From CAYQJS01 sp964417895 (lineage in GTDB: Bacteria; Chloroflexota; UBA6077; SHYK01), in assembly GCA_964417895.1 (NCBI GenBank), contig CAYQJS010000007.1:1-64000 (forward strand): a DNA stretch of 64,000 bases, written 5' to 3'. Of this stretch, positions 24,739 to 33,730 are shown piece by piece (position 1 is the first letter of the stretch; each line of letters opens with the position of its first letter). Under the pieces are notes generated by a model. It searched no databases and was not told the origin of the DNA. It saw nothing but the letters and a program-made list of their open reading frames with translations. Made by a program: the position numbers and the translations under genes.

Positions 24739-25124
24739 AGCTCCTCCTTGACGCACATGCGCTTATCTGGGCGCTTTTCGAGCCCGAGCATCTTGCCGAG
24801 GCGGCCCGGCGCGAGATCGTTGACCCCGATAACGATGTCTACGTCAGCGCCGCAACCGCTTGGGAGATCGCCATCAAGGTCGGTCTCGGGAAGCTCACCG
24901 TCCCGCCCGATCTGCAAGACTGGCTGCCTAACGGGCTGACCGCCGACAGATTCGTGCCCTTGCCCGTCGCGTTGGAGCACGCACTCAGCGTCGAGCGCCT
25001 GCCGAGCCACCACCGCGATCCGTTCGACCGACTGTTGATAGCGCAGGCCTCGGCCGAAGGAATGTCGATCGTCACGCGCGATCCGGCCTTCGGTCGATAC
25101 GATGTCCCTCTGCTGCGTTGCTGA
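24735..25124 (+). CDS. VapC-type PIN toxin (Phd-partnered)
   Basis: This encodes 129 residues from GTG 24735, overlapping the antitoxin stop. PIN residues are D6 (LLLDAHALIW), E44 (ATAWEIAIKVGLGKL), D95/D98 (HHRDPFDRLLIAQA) and D116 (VTRDPAFGRY). This pattern is diagnostic for the VapC subgroup paired with Phd antitoxins, which are RNases. Confidence 0.9.
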   Translation: MKLLLDAHALIWALFEPEHLAEAARREIVDPDNDVYVSAATAWEIAIKVGLGKLTVPPDLQDWLPNGLTADRFVPLPVALEHALSVERLPSHHRDPFDRLLIAQASAEGMSIVTRDPAFGRYDVPLLRC

Positions 25125-25162
25125 AAGCCCGCGCGCTAACGACGAACAGCTAGTCCAGATGA

Positions 25163-25224
25163 GCGCAAGTCTCTCGTCAGTTGCGGTCGGCTGCGCGTCC
25201 GGTAGCGTCCGGTAACGTCCGGTA
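25163..25224. repeat. Direct repeat copy 2 and 10-bp tandem repeat
   Basis: 25163-25203 is a near copy of 24272-24312. It runs into three tandem copies of GCGTCCGGTA (25195-25224; the third copy reads ACGTCCGGTA). Confidence 0.75.
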
Positions 25225-25271
25225 GGGTGACCATCTCCGTCACGTTATACTAGCTGAACCGGAGCGTAGCT

Positions 25272-25361
25272 ATGCAACGTTGTATCCTGCTAGCGGCCAT
25301 CATGGCGGTCCTGGCGTCAACTTCATGCAGTCTGGGCGTGGAGTTAGGCGTGGCGTACTGA
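25272..25361 (+). pseudogene. Lipoprotein signal-peptide ORF out of frame with the following gene
   Basis: ATG 25272 is preceded by GGAGCG. It encodes MQRCILLAAIMAVLASTSCS, a convincing lipoprotein signal with a Cys at position 19, then stops after 29 residues at TGA 25361. The next ORF starts in another frame and lacks any export signal. This looks like one lipoprotein gene split by a frameshift between about 25330 and 25361. Alternatively it is a short leader coupled by ATGA to the next ORF. Confidence 0.5.
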
Positions 25362-26014
25362 TGGGAGAAGACATCCAATGGGGTCTAACCTTCAAACAGG
25401 CCGACGGCCGCCCGCTTATTTCCCGAGAACCCGGGTTCTTCAGGGCGACATCGCTGTCACGGGACGGACAGAATTTCGGCGTCGTAGAGGCAACAGCTGC
25501 TCCACCCTCATTCTGCTACAGCCTGCAAGTGACGAATCGGGATTCGGAAGAAGACAGTGTATTCGCGTCGATCGACCTGCCGATGGCAACGCCCGGAGAG
25601 ACAACCGCCAGAATGACGTTGACTGTGGATCTGCTGGACACCAATGGCGACGGGCTCGCCTACCTGATGGGCCTCGTGCCGGAGGCTGGATTGCAGCAGG
25701 TCTACATCCACCGCTGGCGCGCCCCCATGACCACAGATACGCGGCTTGGCGGCCGGGACCTCGGGACGCCTATCATCCAACCTGGCACCTATTCGTTCGA
25801 ACTGGGGACAACAACCGCGGTGAGAGGACCGACCTTCGCCGATGCCAACGTGATGAGCGGTGTACTCAACGTTCGTTTGTCGCCCGGCGACACGATCCGA
25901 GTCTCGGGAATGGCGGTGCTCGACGACGGAAGCGGGGGACAGATGTGTGCGATGCCGGAGCCACCGGGGGCGCAGGCAACGCCTCGTCCGAAATCGCTAC
26001 ATGAAGGCTGTTAA
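25361..26014 (+). CDS. Hypothetical beta-rich protein, probably the mature part of a lipoprotein
   Basis: From ATG 25361 this encodes 217 residues (MGEDIQWGLTFKQADGRPLI...). The pattern is beta-strand rich (MTLTVDLLDTNGDGLAYLMG, LNVRLSPGDTIRVSGMAVLD), as in a secreted binding domain. It contains only few Cys and no membrane segment. The frame is open upstream to 25280, but that sequence is not a signal peptide. The real N-terminus may be the signal encoded at 25272 in a different frame. Function unknown. Confidence 0.55.
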   Translation: MGEDIQWGLTFKQADGRPLISREPGFFRATSLSRDGQNFGVVEATAAPPSFCYSLQVTNRDSEEDSVFASIDLPMATPGETTARMTLTVDLLDTNGDGLAYLMGLVPEAGLQQVYIHRWRAPMTTDTRLGGRDLGTPIIQPGTYSFELGTTTAVRGPTFADANVMSGVLNVRLSPGDTIRVSGMAVLDDGSGGQMCAMPEPPGAQATPRPKSLHEGC

Positions 26015-26093
26015 TGCTGGCCCTGCGCCGCAATTGATTTCCCCAACTGCCCCCGGACGAATCGCGGGCTTCCACTGAATGGGCCAGCCGAAT

Positions 26094-26130
26094 GTGACAT
26101 CAAAGCATCGATTCTCTTATGCTTTGATGT
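26094..26130 (+). promoter_or_regulatory. Promoter/operator of a leaderless VapBC operon
   Basis: ACATCAAAGCAT (26097-26108) and ATGCTTTGATGT (26119-26130) are perfect 12-bp inverted repeats with a 10-base centre. GTGACA (26094-26099) and TATGCT (26118-26123) with an 18-base spacer can act as -35 and -10. Transcription would then begin at about 26130-26131, the antitoxin ATG. Confidence 0.6.
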
Positions 26131-26379
26131 ATGAGGACTACTCTGACCCTCGACGACGATGTGGCCGCTGCCCTGGAGCAGATCCGCAAAACCCGCAAGG
26201 CCAGCCTGAAGGAGCTGGTTAACCAGGCGCTGCGCGAAGGTCTCAAGCAGATGCGCGCTCCCCCCAAGCGTGGCGAGCCTTTCCACACACAGCCCGCGAT
26301 CCTCGGGCGACTGCGAATCGGCAGCATGGACGACGTCGCCGACGCTCTTACCGTCGCTGAGGGCGAATCCTTCAAGTGA
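26131..26379 (+). CDS. VapB-type antitoxin
   Basis: This encodes 82 residues from ATG 26131, directly after the inverted repeat and with no ribosome binding site. MRTTLTLDDDVAAALEQIRK with LKELVNQALREGLKQM is a ribbon-helix-helix VapB. The C-terminal tail ends in a charged segment. The toxin gene overlaps by four bases. Confidence 0.85.
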   Translation: MRTTLTLDDDVAAALEQIRKTRKASLKELVNQALREGLKQMRAPPKRGEPFHTQPAILGRLRIGSMDDVADALTVAEGESFK

Positions 26380-26795
26380 TTCTGGTCGATGCCAACGTCC
26401 TCATCTACGCCCATGTCAGCTCGCTCGCCCAGCACGATAGCGCGCGGGACTGGCTCGACCAGGAACTGAACGGCCCCGCGCCCGTCGGATTGCCATGGGC
26501 GAGTTTGCTGGCGTTCCTGCGGCTTGTCACTAATCCACGCGTGTTCGAACATCCGGAGCCTATCGCTGATGCGTGGCGTCAGGTCTTGGCCTGGCTCGGG
26601 TGCGAGCCGGCGTGGATTCCACAACCGGCTGAGCGCCACGCCGAGGTACTCGGCGAACTCCTCGCCCTACCCGGGGTACACGCCAATCTCGTCCCGGATG
26701 CCCACCTAGCCGCATTGGCGATCGAGCACGGGCTTACTCTGTGCTCCACCGACGGCGGCTTCGCCCGATTTCCCAGGTTAGGTTACGCTGGATGA
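26376..26795 (+). CDS. VapC-type PIN toxin
   Basis: This encodes 139 residues from GTG 26376. It opens MILVDANVLIYAH (D5) and has LLAFLRLVTNPRVF, NLVPDAHLAALAIEHGL and CSTDGGFARFP, the usual signature of this VapC branch. The canonical second-strand Glu is replaced by the LLAFLR form common in that branch. RNase activity is expected. Confidence 0.88.
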   Translation: MILVDANVLIYAHVSSLAQHDSARDWLDQELNGPAPVGLPWASLLAFLRLVTNPRVFEHPEPIADAWRQVLAWLGCEPAWIPQPAERHAEVLGELLALPGVHANLVPDAHLAALAIEHGLTLCSTDGGFARFPRLGYAG

Positions 26796-26994
26796 ACCCG
26801 CTCAGCCCCTGAGCGGCCATGCGCTGACCCATCCGGCTCAGGCAGATGAAAGCCTCTCTCCACCATTCTCGAGTCGCATCCAACCGCCACAGCACTGTTA
26901 ATTACACGAATACCGGGCTATCATTCCGCAGGTGCTCGAGAAAACATCGGGCCACACGCCGGACCGCGAGGGGCGGATTCGAGGAGGTTGTCAA

Positions 26995-28185
26995 ATGATC
27001 ACGGCGGAGCAGAACCAGCGTTTGACCCAGACCGGCGCCGGAACCCCTATGGGCGAGCTGTTGCGGCGGTACTGGTGGCCCATAGCGGCGACGGTGGACA
27101 TGGACAAGGAACCCGTGCAGCCCATCCGCCTGCTCGGTGAGAACCTGACGCTGTTCCGAACCGAGAGGGGCGAGATCGGGCTCATCGGCGATCGGTGCGC
27201 CCACCGGGCGATCTCGCTGGCCTACGGCATTCCTCAGGTGAACGGCCTGCGCTGCGCCTACCACGGGTGGACCTACGACACCGAGGGCCACGTCGTGGAC
27301 ATGCCCTTTGAGCCCGCCTGCTTGCCACTCAAGATCAAGGCCTATGCCGTGCAAGAGCTGGGCGGTCTGGTCTGGGCGTACCTCGGGCCTGAACCGCGCC
27401 CCCTCCTTCCACGCCTGGAGCTCCTGGTCCGTGACGACCTCGACCGCAGCGTCATCATGCGGCCGCTTCCCTGCAACTGGGTGCAATGTAACGACAACTC
27501 CATCGATCCGGTCCACTTCGAGCACCTGCACGGCTACTTCGGCGACTGGTGGAACCGCAAGCACGGCATCCCACGGCCAGTGATCACAGCGCGGCACCTG
27601 AAGATCGACTTCGACGTTTTCGAGTACGGCATCTACAAGCGGCGCCTCGTGGAGGGCGAGCCGGAGGATGCGGACGATTGGGTCGTCGGGCATCCGTTCA
27701 TCTTCCCGCACACCCTCGTCCAGGGCGTGGGTGACTCGTACGGCTATCAGATCCGGGTTCCGGTCGACGACACCAACACCATGCACGTTCGCTATCGCGG
27801 CGCACCGGCCAAGCCGGGGAAGGAGCTGCCAGACCAGGTGCCAGTACGGCACATGACGTTGCCCCGCGACGAGTTCGGCCGGGTGGAGTGGCCGGAAGTG
27901 GCGCTCCAGGATGAGGCGGCATGGGTTGCCCAGGGGCCCCTCAGCGATCGAACGCAGGAGCACCTGGTGACCTCCGACAAGGGCGTCATCCTCTATCACC
28001 GGTTGCTGCTCGAAAACGCGGAGAAGGTCCAGCGCGGCGAAGACCCGATGTTCACGATCCGGGAGGAGGACGAGAACCTGCCCTACATCCATTTCGAGCG
28101 CGAGCGGGACAGCGCGAAGATGATTTCGCGGGGCCTCGAGCCCAACACCAGAGACGCGCGGGAGGCCGCAGGCACGCGAGGGTAA
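26995..28185 (+). CDS. Rieske non-haem iron oxygenase, terminal component
   Basis: This encodes 396 residues from ATG 26995 with GAGGAGG upstream. The Rieske [2Fe-2S] ligands are C68-x-H70 (GDRCAHRAISLAYG) and C87-xx-H90 (LRCAYHGWTYD). The mononuclear iron motif is DPVHFEHLHG (D171, H174, H179 region). The size and layout resemble phthalate dioxygenase-type, alpha-subunit-only oxygenases for aromatic or other ring substrates. A separate reductase is required and is not nearby. Confidence 0.9.
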   Translation: MITAEQNQRLTQTGAGTPMGELLRRYWWPIAATVDMDKEPVQPIRLLGENLTLFRTERGEIGLIGDRCAHRAISLAYGIPQVNGLRCAYHGWTYDTEGHVVDMPFEPACLPLKIKAYAVQELGGLVWAYLGPEPRPLLPRLELLVRDDLDRSVIMRPLPCNWVQCNDNSIDPVHFEHLHGYFGDWWNRKHGIPRPVITARHLKIDFDVFEYGIYKRRLVEGEPEDADDWVVGHPFIFPHTLVQGVGDSYGYQIRVPVDDTNTMHVRYRGAPAKPGKELPDQVPVRHMTLPRDEFGRVEWPEVALQDEAAWVAQGPLSDRTQEHLVTSDKGVILYHRLLLENAEKVQRGEDPMFTIREEDENLPYIHFERERDSAKMISRGLEPNTRDAREAAGTRG

Positions 28186-28189
28186 GACT

Positions 28190-28270
28190 ACCCCCCTCCC
28201 TAACCCTCCCCCTCAAGGGGGGAGGGGACAGACACCCTCCCCCTCGACAGGGGAGGTGAGGGGGGTGACT
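28190..28270. repeat. GC-rich palindrome pair
   Basis: CCCTCCCCCTCAAGGGGGGAGGG-type and CCTCCCCCTCGACAGGGGAGG-type hairpins between the Rieske gene and a lipoprotein gene. Confidence 0.75.
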
Positions 28271-28321
28271 CCCCCGAAGCCCCAGGGTTAGGAGATGATG
28301 GTCCCTCTGGAGGTCCGGCTC

Positions 28322-30064
28322 ATGTGGCGAGCACTGGTCGGCTGGCTTGTTCTCCTGGTCCTTGTTGGCTGCGCTCCGGCGAGTAGCGGTTCGCCAGCAT
28401 CGACTGGCGGCGCCGCCGCCCCATCGAGCCATGGGCCCAAGCGCATTGTGATCGCCATGGCCGGCGATCCCCCGGGCATCAGCACCCACATCAATCCGGC
28501 CGGCACCGCGACTCCTGGGCTACCCGAGCTGATCGAGCTCGTCGCGCCGGGCCTTTCGAGCGTGGACAGCGACGGCCAGCGGGTGCCTCTCCTGGCAGCG
28601 GAGCTGCCCTCGACCGACCGAGGCTCGTGGCTTGTGCTGCCCGACGGGCGGATGCAGACGACGTGGAAGCTGCGGCCGGGCGTTACCTGGCATGACGGCA
28701 AGCCCTTCACGACCGAGGATCTGGTCTTCACCGTCACCGCTGGTCGCGACCCAGAGCTCGCGGAGTTCGGCAGCGTCGCATTCGGCTCCATCGACCGCGT
28801 CGACGCTGCCGATCCGCTGACGATCACCGTGTACTGGAAGAAGCCCTTCATCGACGCGGGCGCAATGTTCGCGCCGGGGCCAGGGAGCGCCCCCGGGTAC
28901 GCCGAGCCGATGCCGGCCCACATCCTGGAACCGCTCTACAGGGAGGACAAGACGCGGGTGCGTGAGAGCGCCTACTGGACGACGGAGTTCGTGGGGAGCG
29001 GCCCCTTCCAGGTCCGCGAATTCATCCCGGGCAGTATGGTGCGCCTCGAGGCCTACCCGCGCTACGTGCTTGGTCGCCCGAAGATCGATGAGATCGAAGT
29101 GCGCTTCATCACCAGCACGCCGACGCTCGTCGCCAACGTACTTGCCGGTGAGATCGAGATGACCATCGGCCGGGGGCTTTCGCTCGAGCAAGGCCTAGGA
29201 CTGCGCGATCAATGGCGCGACGGCGCCATTCGCGTCGGCGTCCTCCCGAACTGGATCCCGATCTACCCGCAGCTGCTCGATCCGACCCCGGCCGTTGTGG
29301 CCAACCCACAGTTCCGCCGCGCCCTGACGCATGCCCTGGACCGACAGCAGATGGCCGATGAGATTCAGGCCGGGCTTGTGCCGGTGTCGGACACCCTGAT
29401 CGCGCCAACCCAGCCGGAGTATCGCGACATCGAGCCAATGCTGGTCCGATATCCATACGACCCGCGGAAGGCGACGGAGATGATCCAGGCCCTCGGCTAC
29501 GCGAGAGGGCCGGACGGGATGCTCCGCGATGCGGCGGGTGAGCCGCTATCGGTGGAAGTCCGCTTCGTCACGTCGGTCGATACGACCCGGCTGCTATCGC
29601 TGGCCACGGCGGACTACTGGAAACGTATCGGAGTGGACACTCGCGCGCTGGTGATCCCGCCCCAGCTCAACCAGGACCGCGAGTACCGCGCGAGCTTCCC
29701 GGCCTTCGAGCTCGTGAACCAGCCCGGCGGGGCAGCCGGGGTCCAGGGGCTGTTGCACAGCGCAGGGGCGCCGCTCCCCAGCAACAACTTCCGGGCCTCG
29801 AGCGGCGCCTACAACCGGAGCCGTTACCTCAATCCGGAATACGATGCGCTCTTGCAGCACTACTCGGCAACCATTCCCCGAGCTGAGCGGAGCCAGGCCC
29901 TGGCGCAGGTCATCCACCACCTCACCGATCAGGCTTTGCTGATCGGCACGGTGTTCGGCCTCCAGCCGCAGGCCACGTCGAACCGCATCACGAACACTCG
30001 CATCGGCGCGGCCCTCGGCACGCTCATTGCGGCCGAGGCCCACCTGTGGGAGTTGGCTTCTTGA
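28322..30064 (+). CDS. Family 5 solute-binding lipoprotein
   Basis: This encodes 580 residues from ATG 28322, chosen over ATG 28295 because TGGAGG lies 9 bases upstream. Signal MWRALVGWLVLLVLVGC has a lipobox LVGC. The SBP_bac_5 core is WKLRPGVTWHDGKPFTTEDL, with PFQVREFIPGSMVRLEAYPR and FRRALTHALDRQQMADEI. It ends in AEAHLWELAS, a variant of the shared C-terminal motif. It may serve uptake of the Rieske substrate or peptides; no transport partner is adjacent. Confidence 0.88.
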   Translation: MWRALVGWLVLLVLVGCAPASSGSPASTGGAAAPSSHGPKRIVIAMAGDPPGISTHINPAGTATPGLPELIELVAPGLSSVDSDGQRVPLLAAELPSTDRGSWLVLPDGRMQTTWKLRPGVTWHDGKPFTTEDLVFTVTAGRDPELAEFGSVAFGSIDRVDAADPLTITVYWKKPFIDAGAMFAPGPGSAPGYAEPMPAHILEPLYREDKTRVRESAYWTTEFVGSGPFQVREFIPGSMVRLEAYPRYVLGRPKIDEIEVRFITSTPTLVANVLAGEIEMTIGRGLSLEQGLGLRDQWRDGAIRVGVLPNWIPIYPQLLDPTPAVVANPQFRRALTHALDRQQMADEIQAGLVPVSDTLIAPTQPEYRDIEPMLVRYPYDPRKATEMIQALGYARGPDGMLRDAAGEPLSVEVRFVTSVDTTRLLSLATADYWKRIGVDTRALVIPPQLNQDREYRASFPAFELVNQPGGAAGVQGLLHSAGAPLPSNNFRASSGAYNRSRYLNPEYDALLQHYSATIPRAERSQALAQVIHHLTDQALLIGTVFGLQPQATSNRITNTRIGAALGTLIAAEAHLWELAS

Positions 30065-30066
30065 TC

Positions 30067-30256
30067 TGGTGGGTCATTTTCGTGGGCGTTTACCCCCCGC
30101 CCTAACCCTCCCCCGCAAGGGGGGAGGGGATCAGTTCTTTCCCCCTCCCTAACCCGGCAAGGGGGGAGGGAACCCGCTCTCGTCCCCCTCCCCCTTCACG
30201 GGGGAGGGCTGGGCAGAGGGTGACCGTGACCTCGACACTCATAGGAATTGGCCACG
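30067..30256. mobile_element. MITE-like element with GC-rich palindrome array
   Basis: Left end GGTGGGTCATTTTCGTG (30068-30084) and right end ATAGGAATTGGCCAC (30241-30255) are degenerate inverted ends of the AGTGGGTCA family. The interior (30092-30215) has three CCCTCCCC...GGGGAGGG palindromes. The whole 30065-30381 spacer has no gene; CGTATCATGGGCGG near 30303 is unassigned. Confidence 0.55.
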
Positions 30257-30381
30257 AGTGAAGTTTGCGCATTGGACTGGGCGTCGTCAACTGCTCGGCA
30301 GAACGTATCATGGGCGGGAATCTTGTCCCCTCAGCGCTCGAGGCGCGGTAGAGGACGATTCACCCCTGTTGGAGGCATGAC

Positions 30382-30915
30382 ATGCCTGGGAAAGTGCGAC
30401 GCATCGTGACCGCGGTCAATGAGGCTGGCCGCTCCTACATCTGCTCGGACACCCGCCTTCCGACGGCGGACGTCGCCCCGGGTGAGCCCGTCCGCGCCGG
30501 CGTGTGGATCACGGAGTCGGCGCCTGCCTCCAACAAGGGCACTCACGATCCCGTTCCCGACGGAGTCATCACGCGCATCGGGCCCCCCGACCGGGGTGGC
30601 ACGGTTATCCGAATCGTGGACATATTGCCCGACAGAGTGGCGCCGCGGGACCCGCGAGAGTTCCCGGCCCGCGGCGGCCACACCACCCCGGACCGCTCGG
30701 CGAAACATCCGGGCTTTCACATGACCGACACCGTGGACTACGCGGTCTGTCTGGAGGGCGAGATCTGGGCAGTCCTCGATGAGGAGGAGACCCTGATGCG
30801 GGCAGGAGACGCGCTCATCCAGCGCGGCACTTACCACGCCTGGTCAAATCGGAGCGATGGCCCCGCCCGCATGCTCTTCGTTCTGATCGATGCGGAGCCG
30901 CTGGAGAGCCATTAG
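30382..30915 (+). CDS. Cupin-domain protein
   Basis: This encodes 177 residues from ATG 30382, preceded by GTTGGAGGC. The single C-terminal cupin has HMTDTVDYAVCLEGEIWAVL, then DEEETLMRAGDALIQRGTYH followed by AWSN. The metal His/Glu set is partly present (TDTVDY... H near YHAW). Such proteins regulate or catalyse small-molecule conversions. Its neighbour downstream on the other strand is an amidohydrolase. Confidence 0.8.
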   Translation: MPGKVRRIVTAVNEAGRSYICSDTRLPTADVAPGEPVRAGVWITESAPASNKGTHDPVPDGVITRIGPPDRGGTVIRIVDILPDRVAPRDPREFPARGGHTTPDRSAKHPGFHMTDTVDYAVCLEGEIWAVLDEEETLMRAGDALIQRGTYHAWSNRSDGPARMLFVLIDAEPLESH

Positions 30916-31129
30916 CGGGTCACTTCGCATGAACGCGGGCGTTTACCCCCCTCCCTCCCTAACCCTCCCCCTCAAGGGGGGAGGGGACCAGTTCTCTACC
31001 CGCGTCAAGGGGGGAGGGACCAGCTCTCTACCGTCCCCTCAACGGGACCAGTTCTCTACCTCCCCTCAAGGGGGGAGGGGGCCAGTTCTACCGTCCCCTC
31101 AAGGGGACCAGTTCTCTACCCTCCCCCCC
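30912..31129. repeat. MITE left end followed by a decayed GC-rich repeat array
   Basis: TTAGCGGGTCACTTCGCATGAACG (left-end form) begins at the cupin stop. It is followed by five or more partial units of CTCAAGGGGGGAGGGGACCAG with CAGTTCTCTACC links. The spacing is irregular and both halves are degenerate, so this is repeat decay and not a CRISPR array. Confidence 0.65.
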
Positions 31130-32176
31130 TCAGGCGGCAGGCGCCTTGGCCGTGTTGCCCGGCTGGCCGTAGAGGCGCAGGGCCGTGTCCCGCAGAATCC
31201 AGCGCCTCAGCAACTCGCTCAGGTCCGGCCGCTCCTCGAACTCATCGATGGACTGCGGGAAGTGATGGTCCCAGTGAGGATAGTCGCTCGCGTAGTACAG
31301 GATGTCCTCACGGAGCGCGGCGGCGACCGCCGGAATGAGGCGCTCGTCCTCCTCGGCGTGGAAGAAGATGTTCCCATCCATCACGTAGTCGCTCGGCCGT
31401 CGTTTGCAAAGGGGCGCCTCGACTGCTCCGCGCATCTCCCACTCGGTATCCATGCGGTCGAGCCAGAACGGCACCCAGGTGCAGCCGGCCTCCATGAACG
31501 CGACGCGCAGGCGAGGGAACCTCTCGAAGACGCCCTGGAACATCATGCTCGTCATCTGCTGCATCTGGGCGAAGGGGTGCGATAGCTGGTGCACCTCGAT
31601 GAAGCGGTTGAACGCGCCGGCCCCGTACAGCGCTGGCTCACGGACTGTGGCGTGGACCCCGACCATGACGTTCAGCCGCTCGGCCTCCGCGTAGATGGGG
31701 TGGTACATCGCGTCGCCGAGGGGGACCCGCAGTCCGACAGCCGGTAGCATGATGCCTGGCATACCCAGCTCCGTCACCGCGCGGCGGACCTCCTTCACGG
31801 CCTCACCCACATCCTCCATCGGAATCAGGGCGGCGCCAAGCAGGCGCGGGTCGCGCCTGGTGAATTCCTCGACGAAGAAGTTGTTGTAGGCGCGGCAGAG
31901 GGCGCACGCCACCTCGACCTCGTGGACGCAGCCGATGGCGAGGCCATCCGTCGGATAGAGGATCGTCCGATCCAGCTCATGCTGGTCGAGCTGCTGGATC
32001 CAGTCCTCAGCGGTGCTGGCGCCGCTGCCCAGCGTTCCACCCAGCGACCGGTCCCAGCCATCGGCGGGGTAGTACCGCTGCCTGGCGGCGTGGAGCGGGT
32101 CCTCGATGTAGGGAACGAGCTGCTGGGGGCTCTCCGTGATATGGCCGTCGGCGTCGATGGGCGGATAGGGGCGCAT
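31130..32176 (-). CDS. Amidohydrolase-2 family protein
   Basis: This encodes 348 residues from ATG 32176; a GTG just before it is less likely, and GGAGGAAC lies upstream. The N-terminus PPIDADGHITESPQQL is the amidohydrolase-2 'D.D.H..E' type. Further motifs are VMVGVHATVREPALYG, FPRLRVAFMEAGCTWVPFWL, and ILYYASDYPHWDHHFPQSI. It probably acts as a decarboxylase or hydrolase. Its start overlaps the MsrB stop by one base (TGATG), so the two genes form one operon. Confidence 0.86.
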   Translation of the reverse strand: MRPYPPIDADGHITESPQQLVPYIEDPLHAARQRYYPADGWDRSLGGTLGSGASTAEDWIQQLDQHELDRTILYPTDGLAIGCVHEVEVACALCRAYNNFFVEEFTRRDPRLLGAALIPMEDVGEAVKEVRRAVTELGMPGIMLPAVGLRVPLGDAMYHPIYAEAERLNVMVGVHATVREPALYGAGAFNRFIEVHQLSHPFAQMQQMTSMMFQGVFERFPRLRVAFMEAGCTWVPFWLDRMDTEWEMRGAVEAPLCKRRPSDYVMDGNIFFHAEEDERLIPAVAAALREDILYYASDYPHWDHHFPQSIDEFEERPDLSELLRRWILRDTALRLYGQPGNTAKAPAA

Positions 32177-32589
32177 CACGTTCCTCCTTCAGGCCGGAAA
32201 TCCAAGGAACAGGAATTGATGCAGTAACGCATCCCCGTCGTTTGGCGAGGCCCGTCGTCGAAAAGGTGGCCCAGATGCGAGCCGCACCGTTTGCAAAGGA
32301 CCTCGGTGCGGACCATGCCGTAGCCGCGGTCCTCGTGAAGCTCGACGTTCTCTTGCACCGCTGGGCTATCGAAGCTCGGCCACCCGGTCCCCGAGTCGAA
32401 CTTTGCGTCGGATGCAAAGAGGGGCGCATCGCACGCGACGCAGTGGTACATCCCGGTAGCATGGTTGTTCCAGTATTTCCCACTAAAGGGGGCCTCGGTC
32501 CCCTTGAGTCTGGCTACGTCGTACTGTTCCGGCGTCAGCCGGGCTTTCCAGTGCGCCTCGTCCTTCTGCTTGAGATCTTCCATTGACAT
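32176..32589 (-). CDS. msrB: Peptide-methionine (R)-S-oxide reductase
   Basis: This encodes 137 residues from ATG 32589 with GGAG upstream. It has the SelR fold: GTGWPSF (69-73 region), zinc Cys pairs C50/C53 and C99/C102, and the catalytic Cys in RYCINS (C123). It repairs R-methionine sulfoxide using thioredoxin. The CDS extends upstream in frame to 32670, but the ribosome binding site and family length favour 32589. Confidence 0.93.
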   Translation of the reverse strand: MSMEDLKQKDEAHWKARLTPEQYDVARLKGTEAPFSGKYWNNHATGMYHCVACDAPLFASDAKFDSGTGWPSFDSPAVQENVELHEDRGYGMVRTEVLCKRCGSHLGHLFDDGPRQTTGMRYCINSCSLDFRPEGGT

Positions 32590-32694
32590 CGCTCCGCTCA
32601 TGAAGTTGGTGCGTGCCCGCGTTCCTGAGGTGCCCGTGTTCCTGACGTCAATGTTACTATGGCCCTGCATTTATGGCAGTGGAGGACGTGACCG

Positions 32695-33705
32695 ATGTCG
32701 AAGGCACACCTGGTTGTTGGCATTCTTTTCATGATCGCGGCTGGCTTCGTGGCCGGAGCCGCGGAGCCCGCTGGAGTGCAGGCCTCTCAGCGCGGCTACC
32801 GATCGTTCGCGCCCTTGCCCACCTCGAACTCTGAGATCGCGATCGCGCAGCTGGGCAGACAAATCTACGTCATCGGCGGCTACCCATCGACCCGCGTGTT
32901 CGAGGCGACGGTGCAGGTCTACGACGCCCAGACTAACTCCTGGTCGTTTGCGCCGCCGGCCCCCCAGCCGCTCCACCACACTGTGGCGGCCGGGGTCAAC
33001 GGCAAGGTGTACGTCTTCGGCGGAGAGACGAGCGCCACCGGCCTCGCGAACCAGGGCATCTTTCTGAACAACGTCTACGAGTACGATCCGCAGACGACTA
33101 CCTGGACTGAGAAGTCGCCGATGCCAACCGCCAGAAGCGGCGGGGCCGCGGGCGTCATCGACGGTAAGGTCTACGTCGTTGGCGGCCGCCCGCCCGGAGG
33201 CGCCGACTTCACCGTCTATGATCCTGCCGCCGATCGGTGGACCGTTCTGCCCGACATGCCCACCCAGCGTAATCACCTGGCTGCTGACGCCATCGGCGGC
33301 AAGCTGTACGTGGCCGGGGGCCGCTTCGGCGGGGGTGTGGGCAGCGAGATGACGGGCATCCTGGAAGTGTACGACCCGGCCAAAAGCACCTGGGAGCGGC
33401 GAGCCTCGATGCCGACGGCGCGGGGCGGAGTCAACGGCGTCGCAGCCAACGGCTGCCTGTACACCTTTGGCGGCGAGGGCAACGACGACCACGTGTTTGG
33501 AGTCTTCGAGGAGAACGAGGTCTACGACCCCGTCACGGACACGTGGCACGCCCTGGAGCCGCTCCCGATTCGCGTCCATGGTGCTAACGGCCTCGCGGTG
33601 ATCGACAACTGGATTCACCTCCCTGGAGGCGGGATCATGCGGGGTGGCAGCAGCGGCTCCGTACTGCACCAGGCCTTCTGGGCGGAGATGACCTGTTCGC
33701 CGTAG
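32695..33705 (+). CDS. Secreted kelch-repeat protein
   Basis: This encodes 336 residues from ATG 32695. An N-terminal signal (MSKAHLVVGILFMIAAGFVA) with a likely cut after GAA or QAS is followed by at least five kelch repeats. Each repeat has 'iYViGG......vevYDp.tn.W...apmPt.R', for example GKVYVFGGETSATG, GKVYVVGGRPPGG and GKLYVAGGRFGGG. The fold is a six-bladed propeller; partner unknown. It is divergent from msrB (105-base spacer). Confidence 0.87.
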   Translation: MSKAHLVVGILFMIAAGFVAGAAEPAGVQASQRGYRSFAPLPTSNSEIAIAQLGRQIYVIGGYPSTRVFEATVQVYDAQTNSWSFAPPAPQPLHHTVAAGVNGKVYVFGGETSATGLANQGIFLNNVYEYDPQTTTWTEKSPMPTARSGGAAGVIDGKVYVVGGRPPGGADFTVYDPAADRWTVLPDMPTQRNHLAADAIGGKLYVAGGRFGGGVGSEMTGILEVYDPAKSTWERRASMPTARGGVNGVAANGCLYTFGGEGNDDHVFGVFEENEVYDPVTDTWHALEPLPIRVHGANGLAVIDNWIHLPGGGIMRGGSSGSVLHQAFWAEMTCSP

Positions 33706-33730
33706 CGGTCCCGCGCTCAGGTCATGGCTC

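Noticed and set aside
30912..31129. Repeat array resembling a CRISPR
   Set aside because: Repeat units vary in length and sequence and the 'spacers' are themselves pieces of the repeat; no Cas genes are present.
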